DNA of 64,000 nucleotides from positions 8,898-72,897 of the forward strand of contig DKBM01000094.1 of the NCBI GenBank assembly GCA_002451215.1. The letters are read 5' to 3'. A model generated the notes under the pieces. It did no database searches. It had not been told where the DNA came from and saw nothing but the letters and a program-made list of their open reading frames with translations. The DNA comes from SM1-46 sp002451215 (GTDB taxonomy: Bacteria > Pseudomonadota > Gammaproteobacteria > Acidiferrobacterales > Sulfurifustaceae). Positions 24,762 to 33,136 of this stretch are shown piece by piece. Each line of letters starts with the position of its first letter. Position 1 is the first letter of the stretch. Position numbers and translations under genes: made by a program.

Positions 24762-25868
24762 CTATCGCGCGCGCTCGATGTCCAGGCGATGCGCCTTGCG
24801 CCCGCCCCGCTCTGTCCGCTCCTCTGCCGCCTGATGTCCGAGCAGCACGCGGGCAAAGGCCACTTGCCGGCGCACCAGCTCTCGCGCGCCGCGGCGCAGT
24901 TCCTCGCTGTGCTTCATGTGTTCGACGTTGCGCTCCATGTCCTCGGCCGACCAGCCGCGCGAGTGGGCGATATAGGGAAACTGCGGGAACATGAAACCCA
25001 GTTCGGAGAAGAACCCGAGCAGGTGGCCCGCCACGTCCTGAACGTTGTCCTGGCCGCCGACGATGATGAATCCCGCCACCTTGTTTCGAATCAGCACGTT
25101 GTCCTTGATGGTGATCTGGTTCTGCACGCAGTTGAGCCGCTCGGCCATGCGGTAGTAGAGGGCGCTCGATGCACCCCAGCGAATCGGGGTGGCGACGAGC
25201 ACCACATCCGCCCAGTGCACCAGCATTTCATAGACTTTCTCCATCTCGTCCTCGGAATCCATCTGCGTGATGGAACAAGGCCAGGTGCAGGCCCGTGCGC
25301 TCTTCGAGTAGTAACCCTCGCAGTTGCGGATGCGCAGGTCATCGAGTCGCAACAACTTTGTTTCGCACTCGAGCGCCGTGCCGGCGTGCTGCAGTGCGAC
25401 GTCAAGCAGTCCTTCCGAGCCCGAATAACGTGGGTGATCGCGATCCATATGTGTGGTCGAAATGCCCGCGACGCGGATCGGACCCTCCTCGCGGCGAATG
25501 GGCCGCGTGAGCGGATGTGGCGGATGGGGTTTCTTGCGCCGTGGCGTACGCGGAGCCAGGTCGACGTAAAGGTCGCCCGCCTCAACGCGCACTGCATGGC
25601 TCGGCACCGCATCATCTTCGTACCCTGGTTCACCGAGACCTGTTCGGCAGTGAAATTTCCAGTGGTGCCACGGACAAACCACGTATTCGCCATCAAGATG
25701 CCCCTGTCCGAGCGGCCCACCCGCGTGGTTGCAGACACCTGAGATCGCGCCTAGTTCTCCGTCCTGCCAGGTGATGACAAGCGGCAATCCGTCGGCCACA
25801 ACCTCTGTCACCGCTGCCTGCTGAAATTGCTCCACTCGACCCAGCCTGTGCCAACCTGTATTGCCCAT
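24762..25868 (-). CDS. Rieske [2Fe-2S] domain fused to NADPH-dependent FMN reductase domain
   Basis: 368 residues. The N-terminal 105 residues form a Rieske domain with CNHAGG and CPWHHWKF supplying the two Cys and two His ligands. After a basic Pro-rich linker (TPRRKKPHPPHP), residues about 135-330 form a flavodoxin-like NAD(P)H:FMN oxidoreductase domain (IRVAGISTT, VLVATPIRWGASSALYYRMAE). ATG 25868 follows GAGAGGAG. A soluble redox protein that could pass electrons from NAD(P)H via flavin to the Rieske cluster or a partner; substrate unknown. 26 bp upstream of the DUF938 gene. Confidence 0.82.
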   Translation of the reverse strand: MGNTGWHRLGRVEQFQQAAVTEVVADGLPLVITWQDGELGAISGVCNHAGGPLGQGHLDGEYVVCPWHHWKFHCRTGLGEPGYEDDAVPSHAVRVEAGDLYVDLAPRTPRRKKPHPPHPLTRPIRREEGPIRVAGISTTHMDRDHPRYSGSEGLLDVALQHAGTALECETKLLRLDDLRIRNCEGYYSKSARACTWPCSITQMDSEDEMEKVYEMLVHWADVVLVATPIRWGASSALYYRMAERLNCVQNQITIKDNVLIRNKVAGFIIVGGQDNVQDVAGHLLGFFSELGFMFPQFPYIAHSRGWSAEDMERNVEHMKHSEELRRGARELVRRQVAFARVLLGHQAAEERTERGGRKAHRLDIERAR

Positions 25869-26015
25869 GCGGTCTCCTCTCTCGTGCCCTTTTTGCAACG
25901 CGGAACCATTATAAGTTCACACGCGCCGACCGGGTCTGCCTATCAGGCCTGGCAACCTGACGCGTGTGCGCCCGGCGCCCACCATATAATCTGATGGAGT
26001 GAACTGGAGAACCCG

Positions 26016-26237
26016 GTGAGCGAACCCGAATACACTCCCGCGCAACCGGGTCTTTCTTGCCCGCGTTGCGGCGCCGCGCGCAGCAAGCGTCTGATTTACG
26101 GCCTTGTCGACTACGAGCTGTTGCTGGAACTTGGCCCGATGGAACCGAACTTTGAGCTTGGCTGGATGTCGGAACCAAGGTGGGGCTGGCAGTGCGGCCA
26201 GTGCGGGCACCAGTGGGGCAATCCACCGCGAGCCTGA
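26016..26237 (+). CDS. Small zinc-ribbon protein
   Basis: 73 residues with two CxxC pairs (CPRCGAAR and CGQCGHQW) spaced about 45 residues apart, giving a zinc-ribbon. Between them is an acidic/hydrophobic loop (YELLLELGPMEPNFELGW). Start GTG 26016. No family name recognised. Confidence 0.6.
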   Translation: MSEPEYTPAQPGLSCPRCGAARSKRLIYGLVDYELLLELGPMEPNFELGWMSEPRWGWQCGQCGHQWGNPPRA

Positions 26238-26586
26238 TTCGCAAGGCGCGGCGGGGCAGTTGCCGTGTCGGCACAGTTGCACACAGGCCCCCGGATCGGC
26301 ACAGAGCTTTGGCGCTGAATCTCCTAAAACCGCCGCCAGTGGGCGCTTTTAGGCAGCATTTGCGGCCCAAATCGCCGGGTAGGGCCAGGTTTGTGGTAAG
26401 GTGCGCCCTTGATATTTGCCGCGGCGCACACGTTCCGGCATCGAGCCTGTGGCGCCTCCTCCGCGAGCAGCAGCCCCGGTCGGCGCCCAACGCCAGCAAT
26501 CGCGGCTGACTTGCTGCGGAGCCTCCGAGCTCCACCGTTTAACGCCGGCGTGATGACGCCGCCCAACCGTATTACCGAGGCCAATC
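26238..26586 (+). other. Long upstream region of the RRM gene
   Basis: 349 bases without a convincing gene. The base composition stays GC-rich, and the short open frames on both strands lack family features and ribosome sites. A plausible promoter region is GGTAAGGTGCGCCCTTGATA near 26395-26414. The distance from there to the ATG suggests an untranslated leader of 150 nt or more, as with cold-inducible RNA-binding protein genes. Confidence 0.3.
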
Positions 26587-26853
26587 ATGCGAAAGATGTA
26601 CGTTGGCAATCTCGCGCCCGAAACGCGCGAGGCAGAAGTGCGCGACCTGTTCGCTCAGCACGGCACGGTGCGCTCCATCAAGCTGGCATCCGACGTCTTC
26701 ACCGGCCGGTGCAGGGGATTTGGTTTCGTCGAGATGGAAGGTCACGAAGCGCGTGCCGCGATTGCCGCGCTGAATGGCGCCGAGCTTAATGGCCGGCAGA
26801 TCAAGGTCAACGAGGAACGCCCACGTGACAAGCGCGCCGGGGGAAGACGCTAA
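26587..26853 (+). CDS. RNA-binding protein, single RRM domain
   Basis: 88 residues. RNP2 is MYVGNL, RNP1 is CRGFGFVEM and the C-terminus is basic (RPRDKRAGGRR). These proteins bind single-stranded RNA and are often cold-induced. The TAA overlaps the ATG of the next gene. It lies in a neighbourhood with two cold-shock genes. Confidence 0.92.
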   Translation: MRKMYVGNLAPETREAEVRDLFAQHGTVRSIKLASDVFTGRCRGFGFVEMEGHEARAAIAALNGAELNGRQIKVNEERPRDKRAGGRR

Positions 26854-27134
26854 TGCCTAAGACCGTTGCAAGTGATTTCGTGCGCCCGCGTCGATATGCG
26901 CTGGCTCGTGTTGAAAAGACCGATCCGCCGGACGGCGGCACCGGCCGCTGGTATCGCTACGTGCTCGATAATGGCCGCGCGACAATCACCGGGCTGCGAT
27001 GCGGTTCGGTGAAGGAAGTCACGGACTACGCCACCCAATACGCCGAGCAGCTCAACACCCGCAGCATTACCGGCCAGTCCACTTGGTCGCCGCGTGGTCG
27101 CAAGCCCGCCGCCAGCAAGCCCGCCACGGGTTAG
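26853..27134 (+). CDS. Hypothetical basic protein co-transcribed with the RRM gene
   Basis: 93 residues, not recognised. It has a central region RWYRYVLDNGRATITGLRCG and a Lys/Ala/Pro-rich tail. Its ATG overlaps the RRM stop (TAATG), so translation is probably coupled. A bidirectional terminator follows. Confidence 0.65.
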   Translation: MPKTVASDFVRPRRYALARVEKTDPPDGGTGRWYRYVLDNGRATITGLRCGSVKEVTDYATQYAEQLNTRSITGQSTWSPRGRKPAASKPATG

Positions 27135-27188
27135 ACCCGCGCCCCGGTACCGGCGTTTCTCGCCGGCCATTTTCGAAGTGCAAAAAAA

Positions 27189-27214
27189 AAGACCCCGCGC
27201 GGTGGCGGGGTCTT
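27189..27214. terminator. Bidirectional rho-independent terminator
   Basis: AAGACCCCGC / GCGGGGTCTT forms a 10-bp stem with a 6-base loop; A-runs on the left and T-rich sequence on the right serve both strands. It separates the RRM operon from the first cold-shock gene. A near-identical terminator lies at 30608-30635. Confidence 0.85.
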
Positions 27215-27246
27215 CTGTTCAAATCTGCTAACGCAGTGTCTGAACC

Positions 27247-27450
27247 TTAGGCCGGCTGAACGTTCGCTGCCGACGGGCCCTTCGGACCCTGCTCGATGTT
27301 AAACGTCACCTTCTGACCTTCGGCCAGGGACTTGAAGCCCGTTCCGACGATCGCGCTGTGATGCACGAACACATCCTTGCCGCCGTCGCTCGGGGTGATG
27401 AAGCCAAAGCCCTTCGCGTCGTTGAACCACTTGACTGTACCGGTAGCCAT
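27247..27450 (-). CDS. Cold-shock protein CspA family (copy 1)
   Basis: 67 residues, a single cold-shock domain: GTVKWFNDAKGFGFI (RNP1), DVFVHHSAI (RNP2). An OB-fold RNA/DNA chaperone. ATG 27450 follows GAGGTG. A leader of about 130 nt upstream is strongly conserved with that of the second copy at 30669. Confidence 0.95.
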   Translation of the reverse strand: MATGTVKWFNDAKGFGFITPSDGGKDVFVHHSAIVGTGFKSLAEGQKVTFNIEQGPKGPSAANVQPA

Positions 27451-27590
27451 TCGAAAAACACCTCTATCTGTTAAGTTGCGATAAATTGCAGCTCGTTCCT
27501 GAAAGCAAATTGCGGGAGTAGCTTCCAAAACAACAGGAGGGGAACTTCCGTTAATGACCACGAGGAATGCACTGCAATGGCGAAACTATA
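27451..27590 (-). promoter_or_regulatory. Promoter and structured-leader candidate of csp copy 1
   Basis: The minus strand has a -10-like TATAGT at 27590-27585, then a leader of about 128 nt ending in GAGGTG before the ATG. Long blocks (for example CAATTTGCTTTCAGGAACGA on the minus strand) are nearly identical in the leader of copy 2. This fits a post-transcriptionally regulated cspA-type 5' UTR; the -35 element is not clear. Confidence 0.55.
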
Positions 27591-27766
27591 CACGAACCGG
27601 ATTCAATAGCTACTATTTTTCGCCTGTTCGGCCCGGTCGTCTTGCTCCCTGGGTCGGCAGGTCGGGAACAGGCAAAGATCGTGCCTACCCCCCGTTGCGC
27701 CGCAGGGCGATTGGTTTGTGCGCCCAGCCGCCCAGTTCGCAAATTGCACCAGTGCAGTGTCGACCG

Positions 27767-29050
27767 CTACTTCGGCGCCGGCACTGGCGGCACATCGGCA
27801 CTGCCGAGCATATCCACTGCCACGGCCTGCGCACGCCGGCGACGGCTCTCGGTCTCAAGATGCGGCAAAAACGCCGCCAGCAAGCCGATCGCTGGCAGGA
27901 ACGCACAAATATGGAACACAAAGTCGATGCTGGTTGCATCCGCCAGTTCACCCAGCACGGCAGCACCGATGCCGCCGAGGCCAAAGGCCAGCCCGAAGAA
28001 CAGACCGGCCACTGCGCCCACGCGCTTCGGCAGGAGCTCCTGCGCATACACCACGATCGCCGGGAATGCCGAGGCTAGGATGATGCCGATTGGCACGCTT
28101 AGGACCCCAGTCCAAAACAGGTTGGCATAGGGTAGCGCGAGCGTGAACGGTAACACGCCAAGGATGGATGCCCAGATGACCGCTTTGCGCCCGAAGCGAT
28201 CGCCAATTGGTCCGCCGGCCACAGTGCCCACCGCCACCGCTGCAAGAAACACGAACAGGTGTATCTGCGCGGTATGTACCGACACCCCGAAACCATGAAT
28301 AAGGTAAAAGGTGTAGTAGCTGGTCATGCTCGCCATATAGAAGAACTTGGAGAAAATGAGCGCGATCAGCACCGCGATCGTGACCGCGACCCGCCCGCGC
28401 GGTAACTCCACCTCCCCCGGCGCCCGCGACGCCCGCGCCTTGATGCGCGCCAGACCGTGCAGCTTGTACCAGTGCCCGACGTGGGTAAGCAGGAAGATGC
28501 CAAGCAGCGCCGCCAGCGCAAACCACGCCACGCTCGTCTGCCCGTAACGCAGCACGATGAACGCCGCGAGCAGCGGGCCGATGGCCGATCCCGCGTTACC
28601 GCCTACCTGAAACACCGACTGCGCGAGCCCGTGCCGTCCGCCGGAGGCCATGCGCGCCACGCGCGAGGATTCGGGGTGAAACACCGCTGAACCAGTGCCA
28701 ACCAGCGCAGCAGCCAGCAACAGCACACCGAAATTTCCCGCCATCGACAGCAGCACGAGGCCCATCAGCGTGAAGCCCATGCCGACCGCAAGCGAGTATG
28801 GCTTGGGGCGACGATCAATCACGGAGCCAATTATCGGCTGCAATAGCGAGGCGGTAATCTGCCAAGTGAACGTAATCACCCCGATCTGGCCAAAATCGAG
28901 ATTGTAGTTGCTCTTCAAGATTGGGTAGATCGCCGGCAGCAGCGACTGCATCATGTCATTCAACAGATGGCAGAAGCTGATTGCGGCAAGAATCACAAAA
29001 GCCGTTTTGTCGGCCGAGAAGTCCGTCGCGCCTTGCGTCGTTGTACTCAA
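27767..29050 (-). CDS. MFS transporter, fosmidomycin-resistance (Fsr) family
   Basis: About 427 residues with 12 hydrophobic segments. SFCHLLNDMMQSLLPAIYP near the N-terminus and DRRPKPYSLAVGM are typical of Fsr efflux proteins. Start TTG 29050 follows GGGGGAGGGTGA; an ATG at 29077 is the alternative. Substrate in this organism unknown. Confidence 0.85.
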   Translation of the reverse strand: MSTTTQGATDFSADKTAFVILAAISFCHLLNDMMQSLLPAIYPILKSNYNLDFGQIGVITFTWQITASLLQPIIGSVIDRRPKPYSLAVGMGFTLMGLVLLSMAGNFGVLLLAAALVGTGSAVFHPESSRVARMASGGRHGLAQSVFQVGGNAGSAIGPLLAAFIVLRYGQTSVAWFALAALLGIFLLTHVGHWYKLHGLARIKARASRAPGEVELPRGRVAVTIAVLIALIFSKFFYMASMTSYYTFYLIHGFGVSVHTAQIHLFVFLAAVAVGTVAGGPIGDRFGRKAVIWASILGVLPFTLALPYANLFWTGVLSVPIGIILASAFPAIVVYAQELLPKRVGAVAGLFFGLAFGLGGIGAAVLGELADATSIDFVFHICAFLPAIGLLAAFLPHLETESRRRRAQAVAVDMLGSADVPPVPAPK

Positions 29051-29186
29051 ATCACCCTCCCCCCGCGAGCACACCATTTCGGGCACCCGTCCACAAATCG
29101 CGCCTGCATCATGCCCCAAACAACCCGCCACGTGGCGACGGGCGTAAGCATTCTACACGGCGATAACAAAGTGGCGAGCGGCCCGC

Positions 29187-30134
29187 TCAGGCCGCGGCGC
29201 CGAACCAGAACGATTTGCCCTTGCCCAGGAACTCGTCGTAACGCATGTAGTGCGAGCCGTCGCAGGAGAAGGTAAGACTTACCATGCCGTTAAAGATGTT
29301 GATCGAGGCGGTGCGCAGGTAAATGGTGCGGTCGACGAGACGCAATCCGCGAATGCCGTCGAGAATGCGCACAATCTCCCCGCGCGGAATCAACGCGTCT
29401 GCCGGGTACGGCCGCGGCGGATAGACGAGGCAAATGTCCGGGTCGCTCAGCGCCTCATCGTCCAGGATACGGTATCGGAACGGATCGTCCATCATCCAGA
29501 TGGTGGCCTGGCTGCTCGAAAAGTGAATCTGGCACTGGAAGATGCCGCGCTCCGTGAGCAGCTCCTCAAGGATAGACAAAGCCTGTTCCAAATGGCGATC
29601 CATTGGGCTCTCCACCCGCGTCTGCTGAAACATCGTGGCGCGAATCGCCGGATCGCCCTTCACCTGCCGCCAGCTGCCAGGCTCGTGATACAGGCCGGCC
29701 GTCACCGGCAGGCCGCGAAGATCGAAATCCGCGCCAAGATATCCCACCGTGCCAGTGCCGGTCACGATCACCTGCAGTGCCGTGAGCGAGGGACGCTGGG
29801 CAGCGACACTGATATAGGCGTCCGACAACAGGAAGCCCCAGGGCGGAATCGGTTCCTTCATATAAGGACGATCGGAGCGATCGCGCCCGAAGTGCCCGGG
29901 CATCAGCCCGGTACTGCCGACGTTGTCACTTACCTGCACGCCATCAGTTCCGACAACATACAGGTAAGTACAATAGGGTATACCCGAGAATCCCTCGAGC
30001 AACACCTGATTCAGCTTCTCGCGCTCGCCCCACACCGGCGCGCACTGCTCCGCCAACCGCGCGATCGGCTCGCGCAGCATGCGCGCGAGTTCTTCGCGTT
30101 GGCGATAGATGCTGTCTTTCCAGGAAGTTTCCAT
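29187..30134 (-). CDS. PDC/Cache-like sensory domain protein without output domain
   Basis: 315 residues without a signal peptide or membrane segment. The N-terminal part has the pattern of PDC/Cache domains (CTYLYVVGTDGVQVSDNV, PYMKEP, LLSDAYIS, GYLGADFDLRGLP). The C-terminal half (IHFSSSQATIWMMDDPFRY, GEIVRILDGIRG) is unrecognised. No kinase, GGDEF or MCP module follows. It is upstream of, and on the same strand as, the Fsr transporter. Confidence 0.6.
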   Translation of the reverse strand: METSWKDSIYRQREELARMLREPIARLAEQCAPVWGEREKLNQVLLEGFSGIPYCTYLYVVGTDGVQVSDNVGSTGLMPGHFGRDRSDRPYMKEPIPPWGFLLSDAYISVAAQRPSLTALQVIVTGTGTVGYLGADFDLRGLPVTAGLYHEPGSWRQVKGDPAIRATMFQQTRVESPMDRHLEQALSILEELLTERGIFQCQIHFSSSQATIWMMDDPFRYRILDDEALSDPDICLVYPPRPYPADALIPRGEIVRILDGIRGLRLVDRTIYLRTASINIFNGMVSLTFSCDGSHYMRYDEFLGKGKSFWFGAAA

Positions 30135-30374
30135 GCTCTAGTCAGTGGTTGGGCTTGGCCGCAAAGTGGCGCATGATGCTGCGTCCGGTCACCAAGTCTG
30201 CCACAGCAGTATTGCATGGCAATTACTTCGAAAGATCCCCGTGGGGGTCGCCCGGCCAAAGTGCTCGGCGGCACCGAATTAGTGCGTCGGGGACGCAAAT
30301 GGTTCCCGACGACGAGCGCGCGTGCACCAGATTGGCGCTGCCGGCGCGACGTGACCAAGCCGATCGCGACAGTC

Positions 30375-30488
30375 TCAGTGCAGTGTTCCGCGCGCGGCCT
30401 TTTTAGCGCGCTTTGCCGCGCGCTTTTCCAGCATGCTCTTGGCCGGCTCTTTCCGGGTTTGCTTCTTGCTGTTCATGCCCTTGCTCAT
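30375..30488 (-). CDS. 37-residue Lys/Arg-rich protein
   Basis: MSKGMNSKKQTRKEPAKS begins a 37-residue, strongly basic protein. ATG 30488 is preceded by CAAGGAGTGCATTCG, a good ribosome site. Similar tiny proteins with an N-S-K-K ... EPAK ... EKRAAKRAKK pattern are widespread in Proteobacteria, so I take it as real. Probably nucleic-acid associated; function unknown. Confidence 0.65.
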   Translation of the reverse strand: MSKGMNSKKQTRKEPAKSMLEKRAAKRAKKAARGTLH

Positions 30489-30607
30489 CGAATGCACTCC
30501 TTGGGGTTGGGGTCGGGTTTCGCCTACCGGGGGCGACGATACGCCCTATTCCGCGAAACAACGAATCGTTGGTGGTCGCCAGCGACAGAAACCGACGCCA
30601 CCAAAAA

Positions 30608-30635
30608 AAAGACCCCGCTCGCTGGCGGGGTCTTT
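30608..30635. terminator. Rho-independent terminator of csp copy 2
   Basis: AAAGACCCCGC / GCGGGGTCTTT, an 11-bp stem with a 6-base loop (TCGCTG). On the minus strand it is followed by a T-run, so it ends the second cold-shock gene. It is nearly the same as the terminator of copy 1. Confidence 0.85.
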
Positions 30636-30668
30636 ATCGCAAGCAGTTGCTTGCGCAGCGTCTAGCCC

Positions 30669-30872
30669 TTAGGCCAGCTGCACATTCGCCGCCGACGGGC
30701 CCTTGGCGCCCTGCTCGATGTCGAACTTAACCTGCTGTCCTTCGGACAGGCTCTTGAAGCCGGTGCCCGAGATGGCCGAATGATGGACAAACACGTCCTT
30801 GCCGCCATCCTGCGGGGTGATGAAACCAAAGCCCTTGGCGTCGTTGAACCACTTAACTGTACCCATAGCCAT
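30669..30872 (-). CDS. Cold-shock protein CspA family (copy 2)
   Basis: 67 residues, very similar to copy 1 (GTVKWFNDAKGFGFI, DVFVHHSAI). ATG 30872 follows GAGGTTATTTTTC. The leader and terminator are also shared with copy 1, so the whole transcription unit was duplicated. Confidence 0.95.
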   Translation of the reverse strand: MAMGTVKWFNDAKGFGFITPQDGGKDVFVHHSAISGTGFKSLSEGQQVKFDIEQGAKGPSAANVQLA

Positions 30873-31010
30873 GAAAAATAACCTCTGTTGATTGAGTTGC
30901 GATAGTTTGCAGATCGTTCCTGAAAGCAAATTGGCGGGAGTGGCTTCCAAAACAACAGGAGGGAACTTCCGAACTGACTACGAGGAATGGGCTGCAACGC
31001 GGCAACTATA
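30873..31010 (-). promoter_or_regulatory. Promoter and leader of csp copy 2
   Basis: TATAGT at 31010-31005 on the minus strand, with a leader of about 126 nt. It aligns almost base for base with the copy 1 leader, including the block at 30915-30935 and the purine-rich segment near 30955. Conservation outside the coding region implies a functional RNA element. Confidence 0.55.
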
Positions 31011-31099
31011 CATGGTCCAGCGCCAATAGCTATCAATTGTTGTGGCTCGCCAAGGCCTCAAACCGGGGTGCCGAACCAAGGCGGACCCATAGCAGGACA

Positions 31100-31258
31100 T
31101 TCCTCGCAACACACATATATATAGAGTGCGATCCGGCGACCCCGACGAACCGCTTCGGCCTGCCGTGGGCGCAGTACCCAAACGCGCGTGCCACTAGCGC
31201 CGACAAGCGTTTCGAGAGCTATCTCGAGGGTGGCTGCAAGGAACGTGCGAAACCGTAA
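31100..31258 (+). pseudogene. Possible gene remnant
   Basis: An open stretch reading ECDPATPTNRFGLPW ... SADKRFESYLEGGCKER and ending at TAA 31258. It has the high third-position GC of real genes but no start codon with a ribosome site. It could be the 3' end of a small gene whose beginning was lost when the csp unit moved in. Low certainty. Confidence 0.25.
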
Positions 31259-31297
31259 TGGACCGATCAAGCGCGTCCCCGGCCGGTTTCCGATGAT

Positions 31298-31774
31298 CTA
31301 TTCCGCTGTCTTCTCATGCGCGGCGCGCAAGGCGCGCTCGCGGGCCGCGATCTGCGCGGCACGTGGAACGTGCAGGAGATCGGCCACCTTGTGCACGAGT
31401 GTGCGCTCGAATCGATCAATCTCCTGGTCGGCGGCGGCTACCTGCCACATGTTCTCGACCACCTCTTCCTTCTGCGCAGGAGTGAAGTGCTGGTTAATCA
31501 GCGCGGTGAACTGATAGTAGTCGGTGGCTTGTGATGCCTCAGTCTCGGCAAGGCGCAGCAGGTCGGCGGTTTGCTCCCGCGTCAGCTTGAAGCGTCCCTC
31601 GATCGCCGCCGTTATCGCGTGGCGCTCGGTATCTTTGAGTTCGCTATCCGTGCGCATAACCTCAAACAGCAGCGCGGCGGTCGCCACCCGCAACCGGTCT
31701 CGTATCCCGTCGGGCCGGGGTCCCCCCGCGGTACGAATGTGCTGGTCGAAGAACTGCCTGATGTTGCTCAACAT
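31298..31774 (-). CDS. TerB-like family protein
   Basis: 158 residues. An all-helical TerB-like domain with the repeated acidic pattern ALLFEVMRTDSELKDTER and NMWQVAAADQEIDRFE. ATG 31774. Tellurite-resistance TerB proteins bind metal at the membrane; single-domain homologues like this have no established role. Confidence 0.8.
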   Translation of the reverse strand: MLSNIRQFFDQHIRTAGGPRPDGIRDRLRVATAALLFEVMRTDSELKDTERHAITAAIEGRFKLTREQTADLLRLAETEASQATDYYQFTALINQHFTPAQKEEVVENMWQVAAADQEIDRFERTLVHKVADLLHVPRAAQIAARERALRAAHEKTAE

Positions 31775-31932
31775 GGAGGTGCGAATCTTAGCGCACCCGG
31801 AACGGTCTCCGCGCGGTCGCGTCCAAAACCACATCGTTGTTAGGGGACAAGCCGGTCCTGATCGGGCCGCTGCAACGCCCCGGTACCTGCGCCCGGGAAA
31901 CGCGTCCGACCCAGGTCGGCGGGCTTGCCAAC

Positions 31933-31954
31933 GATAATGATAATGATTATCATT
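31933..31954. promoter_or_regulatory. Fur box
   Basis: GATAATGATAATGATTATCATT matches the 19-bp Fur consensus (GATAATGATAATCATTATC) almost perfectly. It lies 29 bp upstream of the cupredoxin ATG, overlapping the likely promoter, so the cupredoxin-FTR1 operon should be repressed by Fe-loaded Fur. Confidence 0.88.
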
Positions 31955-31982
31955 CGCGCAACCTCGACCTAACGGAGCACCC

Positions 31983-32300
31983 ATGAAGCGCGTCATCCTG
32001 CCCCTCCTGCTGATCCCCACGCTTGCCTTCGCGGCCGATGTGGAACACCGGATCACCATCAGTGATCACCAGTTTTCGCCGGCCGAGCTACGAGTGCCGG
32101 CGGGAAAGAAGATCAAGCTGATCGTTCAGAATCGTGACAGCACACCTGAGGAATTCGAGAGCCATTCGCTCAAGCGCGAAAAGGTAATTCCCGGGAACGC
32201 CACGGCCACCATTTATGTGGGACCCCTCTCTCCCGGCCAGTACGCTTTCGTCGGTGAGTTCCACGAGAAGACCGCACGCGGCGTGATCGTGGCGGAGTAG
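31983..32300 (+). CDS. Periplasmic cupredoxin of the FTR1 iron-uptake system
   Basis: 105 residues: signal peptide (ends FAADV), then a cupredoxin-like fold (ISDHQFSPAELRVPAGKKI ... ESHSLKREKVIPG ... GPLSPGQYAFVGEFHEK, in parts). Homologues are partner proteins of FTR1 permeases and help oxidise or deliver iron. Usual cupredoxin Cys is absent; His residues could bind copper. Just after a Fur box and 4 bp before the permease gene. Confidence 0.85.
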   Translation: MKRVILPLLLIPTLAFAADVEHRITISDHQFSPAELRVPAGKKIKLIVQNRDSTPEEFESHSLKREKVIPGNATATIYVGPLSPGQYAFVGEFHEKTARGVIVAE

Positions 32301-32304
32301 GACC

Positions 32305-33135
32305 ATGCTGGGATCAGCCATCATTGTCTTCCGGGAAACCCTTGAGGCCGCCCTGCTCATCGGTATTCTCGCGGCCGCGACCCGCAACCTCTCCGGCCGA
32401 AATCTCTGGATGTCGGCGGGCATCGCTATCGGACTGGTCGGCTCGCTCATCGTGGCGGGCTTGACCGAGACGATTTCCCAGTTGGCAGAGGGAACCGGCC
32501 AGGAGCTTTTCAATGCAGCCGTACTTGGCATTGCCGTACTGATGCTCGGCTGGCACAACATCTGGATGGCCCGTCATGGCAGGGAGGCCGCGCGCGAAGC
32601 GAAGGCGATGGGACAGGCAGTCACAACCGGACAGCGCGCAATGTCGGCGCTGGCACTGCTAATTGCACTTGCCGTACTGCGTGAAGGCTCCGAAACCGCA
32701 CTCTTTCTCTACGGGCTCGCGGCCGCCAACAGCACTGGCCAGTCCGCGCTCCTGGCTGGCGGTATATTCGGCCTCGCCGCCGGTATCGTGGTTGGATGGG
32801 CTCTCTGCGCCGGGCTTGGTCGCATTCCCATTCGTCATTTCTTTATGGTCACGAGCGCACTGATTCTTCTACTCGCCGCCGGAATGGCCGGGCAAATGGC
32901 TCGCTTCCTGGTGCAGGGTGATGTCATCCGCCCGCTCGCCAGTCCTTTGTGGGATACCTCGACCATTCTGCCGATCGACTCGGTTCTTGGCCGGTTCATG
33001 CACTTGCTAGCCGGTTATGAGGCTCGCCCAAGCGGCATCGAGGTACTGTTCTACGCCCTGACCTTGCTCGTGATCCTGGCCGGGATGTACTGGAGCAAGC
33101 GCGGCAGTCGAGTCTACTCGCCCGCGACAACCTGA
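32305..33135 (+). CDS. FTR1-family high-affinity iron permease
   Basis: 276 residues with seven hydrophobic segments. The two iron-binding motifs of FTR1 are FRETLEAALL (residues about 9-18) and REGSETALFL (near 129). GGAGTAGGACC precedes the ATG. It imports iron across the inner membrane with the cupredoxin encoded upstream. Confidence 0.93.
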   Translation: MLGSAIIVFRETLEAALLIGILAAATRNLSGRNLWMSAGIAIGLVGSLIVAGLTETISQLAEGTGQELFNAAVLGIAVLMLGWHNIWMARHGREAAREAKAMGQAVTTGQRAMSALALLIALAVLREGSETALFLYGLAAANSTGQSALLAGGIFGLAAGIVVGWALCAGLGRIPIRHFFMVTSALILLLAAGMAGQMARFLVQGDVIRPLASPLWDTSTILPIDSVLGRFMHLLAGYEARPSGIEVLFYALTLLVILAGMYWSKRGSRVYSPATT

Positions 33136-33136
33136 A

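Noticed and set aside
30216..30665. A 149-codon plus-strand gene starting MAITSKDPRGGRPAK
   Set aside because: It lacks a ribosome site, and its 3' half is antisense to the small basic protein gene and runs through the csp terminator.
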